64,000 nt of DNA. Origin: Dermacentor variabilis (taxonomy: Eukaryota; Arthropoda; Arachnida; Ixodida; Ixodidae). Every line of letters starts with the position of its first letter. Positions within the stretch are counted from its first letter, which is position 1. Of this stretch, positions 58,184 to 64,000 are shown in pieces. The notes beneath the pieces were generated by a model that ran no database searches, was not told where the DNA came from, and was given only the letters and a program-made list of their open reading frames with translations. The DNA lies in assembly GCF_050947875.1 (NCBI RefSeq), contig NC_134569.1:22791631-22855630 (forward strand). The letters run 5' to 3'. The translations under genes were made by a program, and so were the position numbers.

Positions 58184-60985
58184 TTGCATTTGAATGTACA
58201 CAGTCTGCACAAGCACTTTGACGAGTTCTCTAATCTCCTTTCTTCATTCACCTTCCCGTTTTCAGTCATCGGAGTATCTAAAATTTGGTTGAGTGACCAC
58301 GATAAACACCTTTTCTGTTTTTCTAGTTTTGTTCCTGAATATACTCCAATTGTCCATTCAATAGCCATCGCAGCACAGCACTGTATATTTATTCTGATAT
58401 TGCATACAACCGAAGGAATGATCTTGTGCTTAACGTAATTAATTGTAAAGATGTTTGGATTGAGCTTAAAAATGACTTCAACATAGACAACAAAGACCTA
58501 ATAATTGGTTGCATATATCGTTCACCCTCTTCATCAGCAATAGATTCTTGTGTTGCTCTCTGTAATATGTTATGGGACTGCTAGCAAATGAAAACAAAAA
58601 TGTAATAATTATAGGTGACATCAGTATCAACCTCGCTGACAGTATGTCTACTAATGCTCTACATTATTCTGATTGCTTTAACAAGCTTTGCTTGTGAATG
58701 TTTAATTAAGATACCGACACAATGTGCTAACCAGCCCATAGGTACATTAATTGACCATGCATTATCAAATTTGGCATATCCACTTGATGCAGGTGTTCTA
58801 ATTGACTGATATAACTGATCACTATGCTATATTTTTAAACTTTCATTATACTCATGGCTCCGAAAAAATTATGTACACGAAGTTTATACTAGACAAACAA
58901 TCATTCATTGAAGCCGTGTCGAATCTTGACTGGTCCCCCATCTTTTACCCACAATTACCTACAAAAAGCATTTCCACTGTTTATCTCTATGCTTAGGTCC
59001 TGTTTTGATTTTCATTCCCATCAAGTTAAATGTAAAACGAAATTCGCGTTGCCTCAGAATCCACGAATAACAGATAAGCTTGCTATAATGCACAAAAAGG
59101 ATAGTCTTTACAAGAAAACCAAGCGACAACCGTTAAACAAGAACTTTGCCATTCGGTGCAAGTTTTCTGACCAGCTTTCTGCCACATTGAAAAAAGGTTA
59201 AGAAAACATGGTACAAACAAAATTTTTTGAGATGCAGTAAAAACATAAAGAATAAATGGGAAATTCTTAACACTTCTTAAATAGGGCAAATAATCGCAAA
59301 ACTATAACAGAAATTGCTTATCAGGGTAAGATGTACAAGACCACCAAAGAAATAGCTGATGCGCTTGCTGATTTCTTCTTTAGCAGCGGACTACAGATAC
59401 CTGTGCATGACAATCCCGTGCCCCAGCACCTACCACAGTCTTTCTTTTTATTTCCAACTACATCCCAGGAAGTTCTAAACATTATAAACAATATGAAAAT
59501 AACTGGCGCCGGCATCGATAAATTACACCCTTCTCATATAAAATTAATTGCACCTTTAATAACTGATATCCTTGCAGGCGTAATCAACATCATGTTTAAA
59601 TCAGGCAGTTTCCCACAAGAACTTAAACAAGGCAAGATCATCCCAATTTTTAAGAAAGGTGACCGCTCTATAATTTCCAGTTATTGCCCCATCTGTGTAC
59701 TACCTTTTATCAGCAAGATAATTGAAAAACTTACAGAAAAATGCTCAACTAATTACCTTACAAAATTTAACATTCTCTCAGTTCCAATACGACTTTTGCT
59801 CATGTTACTCAACCGAACTTGCTCTTGTTGCACTAACCAATCAAATAAAACTCGCTATCGATGAAGCCAGTTATGCAGCTTCAGTATTTGTAGATTTAAG
59901 CAAAACATTTGAGAAAATAAATCATCACATCTTATTTCGTAAGGTTGAATCTAGGAATTACCGGCCCAGCACTTTTGTTACTACAAAATTACTTAACAGA
60001 CAATGCAGGTAGTAACTATTTCAGACGTTCATTCTAAAACCATGTTCACTAATACTGGCGTGCCCCAGGGTTCCATATTAGGTCTGCTTTTAATTTTATT
60101 ATATATCAATGATCTGCCTAACTGTCTCTCTTCTTCGAAATGTATACTTTATACAGATGATACTACTATCATTAACTCCGATAAATGTCTTACAACTTCA
60201 ATATCTAACCTTAATGGCAATTTACACAGCCTGCTGGAGTGGTGCCATACTAACCAGCTACAGATAAACCTAATGAAAACAAAATTTGTTGTATTAATTC
60301 ACTTCCCACCAATGAAAACGTCACTCCATTCCTCCTATTTGTCTTGGCGCCAGTCGTATCCCTGAAAGTTTTTCATGTATTTACGTAGGTATAGAAGTAG
60401 ACAGAAATCTTAAATTTATTGAACGAATAACCAAAGCAAAACAGAAGATTACCTATAGGATCAGGGTACTCCTAATGGCACGAAACATGTTTAACCATCA
60501 AATATTACTATCATTATACTTTTCATTTATTCATTCCTACATTAACTACTGCGTTACCTGTGGGGGAAACACTTATGTAACCTATTTAAACTCGTTACAA
60601 ATCCTACAGAATCAGGCTATTAGGATAAATACGTTTAGCCTATATAACCACAACGGCTCATATCTTTTACGAACTAATCACATGCTTTCAGTCACGCAAC
60701 TCGTTAAATATAAACTAAGTACCTTTTTGTTCCATCCAATCAATTATATACACACGATATGATAGCTTGATACCACAATCTTCTCTAATAAATACTATAT
60801 TACCAGGTTTGCAATAAACAGGAACTTCATTTTACCCAAAATACATGCTAATTATGACAAGCAGAGTGTCCATTTTTTATCTATCACATTCTGGAACATG
60901 CTACTATTAGATATAAAAACACTTAAAATTCACGAATTCAAACAACAACTGAAAGATTACATACTGTCGTATACTCATGCCTAGT
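58184..60985 (+). pseudogene. LINE B ORF2: endonuclease and RT
   Basis: Endonuclease traces: HLNVHSLHKHFDEFSNLL, IGVSKIWLSDHDKHL (usual SETW reads SKIW), GTLIDHALSNLAYPLDAG, TDHYAIFLNF. RT: YKTTKEIADALADFFFSSGL, GAGIDKLHPSHIKLIAPLIT, LKQGKIIPIFKKGDRSIISS, SVFVDLSKTFEKINHHIL, GVPQGSILGLLL, ILYTDDTTIINSD (both Asp intact, 60150-60161), LEWCHTNQLQINLMKTKF and NHQILLSLYFSFIHSYINYC. At least five frame breaks. Catalytic RT residues are better preserved than in copy A. Confidence 0.83.
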
Positions 60986-61128
60986 TGATACTCACAACCA
61001 TTCTTTCAGGGTGCCTTCATTTCATTTTTATTGTCATACCATTAGGGTTCGATTTAATGTCCTTGCCATACATATATATTCAAGTTAGCAAATAATACTG
61101 TGTTCATCACGTCACTTACGCTGTTACT

Positions 61129-61194
61129 TTCTTAGTAACAGATTATGTAACAGATTTCTTAGTAACAGATTTCTTAGTAACAGATTTCTTAGTC
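61129..61194. repeat. Tandem repeat, 15-base unit
   Basis: TTCTTAGTAACAGAT is repeated: one unit at about 61129-61143, a partial TATGTAACAGAT, then two nearly perfect units and a diverged TTCTTAGTCAACG. It lies in the 3' UTR of LINE B. Confidence 0.8.
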
Positions 61195-61342
61195 AACGAG
61201 ATTATATTACATTGCTTTTTTACATGACATTTATGCACATGTAATTCTTCAGTCATGCTATTCATGCTAAAACTTGTAATTCTTCCATGTTAGCGATTTG
61301 TTGAAACTGCTGTAATTTATGTTTGATTACGTTTACGTTGTA

Positions 61343-61382
61343 AAGGAGATTCCATTGCAGTCTTTGACTCCAGGACCTCCTT
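61343..61382 (+). other. 3' UTR stem-loop of LINE B
   Basis: AAGGAG (61343-61348) pairs with CTCCTT (61377-61382) around a 28-base loop with TTGCAGTCTTTGACT, the counterpart of the LINE A structure. Confidence 0.65.
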
Positions 61383-61442
61383 CTCTATAACACCTTGTAA
61401 TCTTTCTAATCATCTCAATAAAAACCAATTCTGATTCTGAAT

Positions 61443-64000
61443 GAAGGAAATGGGCTAACATAGAAATATATAGGTAGGTATGTTTTTTGTTCATATGAAA
61501 GCCTTCTTGTTCATGTGTATATGTCGGTGAATGAGAAATAAGCACCAGCTTTAGGACGTGCTAGTGCCCAGTGGACCACCATCATCCTATGAACATCCAG
61601 GTATGGTTCATTTGTTCACATCTCGACATAACATCTAAAGCACGTCCTACTAATATGTACATTGCAAATATCAAGTAGCCAATGTATTGTTGACAGTCAT
61701 TCTACTTTAGAATTAGACTCTTCATGTACATTACATGCTGATGTTGTAGAGATTTATGCACTATATCATATTGGGTGACTACATCTTAGGTTTTCTTGAA
61801 GATTTATTTATGATGCCATATCTGTTGGGGATGTAATTAAAGTTTTGTAATTAAAGTTTGATGCAACATGATCTTCGGAAAAGCTAAATTCCCCAAGCTT
61901 TATTGTGCATGAATATGGTGCCTAATTAAAGCAGAAGTAAAAGGTGGGACCATAAGCATAAGTTAGACAGTAAAGGCTCATGGAAAATTTTTAGGTAATT
62001 TTTTTTCTGAAATATGGTAGCCTGGCTGTGGCTATGGCGTGTTGCACTGCTGATCACATGACGTCTAATGTATGTTGTAGCAACATGACAAGCAAATACT
62101 CTTTTCGCACAACACATGAATAGTTGCTCCACCCCATAGGCCTTCCCATTTCCCTTAGGACAAAATCATGTTTTCTAATTTGTTCAAATTGTAGTTAGAA
62201 ACTGTCATGTGTGCATCTCATATATATTATCTATTCTGCTTATTTTCTGACACTATATAATTTTAATATCTTAGTTAATTTAAAATGCTCAGTGTGACAT
62301 GCAGGAGGCTCAGGAGAATGAGTACGCTGCGTCTCCTCATCGCGGGTGTGTACATGATGCATCTGATCTTGCTGTGTGTGCATTGTGCCACACGCTGTGA
62401 CTGAATTTGTCATTAATAGTGCATATGCTGTGGCAAGGATGGCTTGCTAGTGTGTCCTGAAAAATATATCCACTATATGTTCTATAGACCTCTACATGCT
62501 TAAAGTGTAGATCTATTAGAGTTCGCATACATGTCCAGCTACGATATCCTTACAATGTTACAGCAATGTGATCTGGATGTGACTTAGATTATCCATGATG
62601 TGTATTCATAATGTTGTTTGGATGAATCTAGATATCTATAGGATGTGTATAATAGTTAAACATCATTTATGGACATCTATAGAAGATGAATGGTTATCTG
62701 GGTGCATATGCACACGAATGAGGAAGTGGACTTTGCTGCTTCAAGAGCAACAGTAGCGGCTCAAGGTGACGCCTGAAGATGGAGGAGAAGAAAGAGAATT
62801 AGCTCTCAGGAATTTTAAATGGCATTCTTCAAATGAAGAAATGAGCCTTGGAAATTTCTTGCATCGCATCTATCATATAGTTGTTCATGCGTGTTACACA
62901 TCAGTCAGTAAACATGTTGATATTCAGAGTTTTTTGCATAAATAAATAACCCATCATTACTGCCTGAAAACTGTATCACGTATGAATTCATCCAATGAGG
63001 ACAGAAAAGGTTTAAGTGATACAATTGTTCACATTGTCATGAAGTATGTAATTAAACATAAATACATATGCATGGCATACATATATTTGAAAGTTCAGCC
63101 CCATAATGATGCAGTTATAAAGGAAACCATGACAAGCTACTTGATAATGGATAAATGTGTTGTCTTCCTATTCTTGACCCTTTACCAATAGCAGCCAAGA
63201 TACAACTAATCAAAGTTAAAATAACTTGTGTAGTAAAATGTGCATTATTTGGTGTATGCATGAGCTAGCGATAATGCATTTGGCTATAATATGAATATAC
63301 CAGGGAGCACCTTTATCAGACCACAAAAATAAAAACCTGATGACTTGGTTGCATTGCTTTGGCTGGTTGCCATTCTGTTTCTCAACTGTGCCATACATCC
63401 ATGCCTGTACCTTTCACAAAATGGAAATATATGCCATGCATAGTAGTCAGCATCACATATCTGTAAAGATGGCTTTCAAACCAAAAGTACAGACCAATGT
63501 AAAATATTCAGATGACATTTTCATAATTTACTTCCCAAGTTCTATGTCCACTGAAAGACTCAAATATTAACATTACAACCCTTTAAAGGTCTAACAAATA
63601 TTTACTGCAAAAAAAAAACCTTTTTCTAGCTATGTATGTTCTTCACCTGCAAAATGAAGCATCAATGTTGCGAGATGATTCAGCTATCCCACAGGCAAAC
63701 TGTATCATGGGTATTTAATTTGTAACTTTAACTTTAGCAAGCAGCAGCAATAGCGTCTGTACTAGTGATGGCACACTAAGCTTCTAAGTCTTAAGTACAT
63801 AAATGCCAAGATTTTAAGAACAGTTGATATGCAAACAAAATTTTTCAAGAATTCAAGCCTCAAGGACATTGATATATATGCATGTGTGAAACTTGTTTAT
63901 GTCCATGCCAAATATAAGATAACAACCAAGGCAAGAGCAGTTGCTATCCAAACAAACTTGTTTAAGAATTTAGACCTCTAGCACATTGGTACATATGTGC
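61443..64000. other. Unassigned AT-rich non-coding stretch
   Basis: No gene recognised. AGGACGTGCT near 61554 and AGCACGTCCT near 61637 form a 10-base inverted pair about 75 bases apart in a sequence block that may be another repeat. The rest shows short frames without motifs. Confidence 0.45.

Larger units (their letters stand above)
57854..61442 (+). mobile_element. CR1-like LINE copy B, 5'-truncated
   Basis: Begins within ORF1 (HLTLENKALFSKAFSLKKMK, WTESCQIKARKTTKSRVFRI, to 58074), matching the ORF1 end of copy A. It continues with ORF2 and a 3' UTR carrying a stem-loop (61343-61382) and a TTCTGA-repeat tail (61428-61441). Confidence 0.85.

Noticed and set aside
61554..61646. Inverted pair AGGACGTGCT/AGCACGTCCT as transposon ends
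   Set aside because: Only 10 bases pair and no flanking duplication is visible.
1..64000. CRISPR arrays, operons, ribosome binding sites, bacterial origins
   Set aside because: No regularly spaced repeats or prokaryotic gene structure anywhere; the content is that of an arthropod genome.

Overview
This window looks like an intergenic or heterochromatic stretch of a hard tick (Ixodidae) genome. The evidence is a tRNA-derived SINE of the tick Ruka type, a tick-like mix of RTE, CR1-like and I-like LINEs, Ty3 and Penelope elements and TTAA-flanked MITEs, and an AT-rich intron-poor background. I find no bacterial, plasmid or phage features, no rRNA, no CRISPR array and no host protein-coding gene that I can defend. 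Nearly every recognisable reading frame belongs to a decayed mobile element.

Layout. 1-371: tail of a LINE next to a short stem with a hammerhead-like core. 2.6-3.9 kb: a dead mariner transposase split by a Ruka-like SINE. 4.3-6.9 kb: an internally deleted Ty3 element, then an RTE-type LINE whose 5' end carries a tRNA-like Pol III promoter. 8.9-10.5 kb: a long-terminal-inverted-repeat element with a TTAA MITE inside it. 14.0-24.75 kb: a minus-strand LTR retrotransposon with 0.7-kb LTRs, a SCAN-like Gag and integrase placed upstream of reverse transcriptase, which is the Gmr1 arrangement. It is interrupted by a plus-strand I-like LINE inserted in its integrase and by a 1-kb gag-only LTR element with 142-bp LTRs. 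27.6-28.7 kb: a large imperfect palindrome. 33.3-35.0 kb: a CR1-like LINE fossil. 36.2-37.0 kb: a minus-strand RTE fragment.

38.5-56.7 kb is a nested stack. A Ty3 gag-pol fossil is split by a MITE and, past its integrase, by a Penelope-like element (43.1-52.4 kb) with inverted terminal repeats. The Penelope element is itself opened by a LINE with an SGNH-type ORF1 domain, by an STPR-like repeat fragment, by a TTAA-flanked element that contains a LINE 3' end, and by another LINE tail. A CR1-like LINE (52.5-56.5 kb) follows, then a probable LTR remnant. 57.0-61.4 kb holds two more CR1-like LINE copies head to tail.

The genes do not form a pathway. Each set once encoded its own element's replication: Gag, protease, integrase and RT for LTR elements; endonuclease and RT for LINEs; RT and GIY-YIG for Penelope; DDE transposase for mariner. 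All show frameshifts, stops or catalytic changes. The order of insertion can be read from which element interrupts which.
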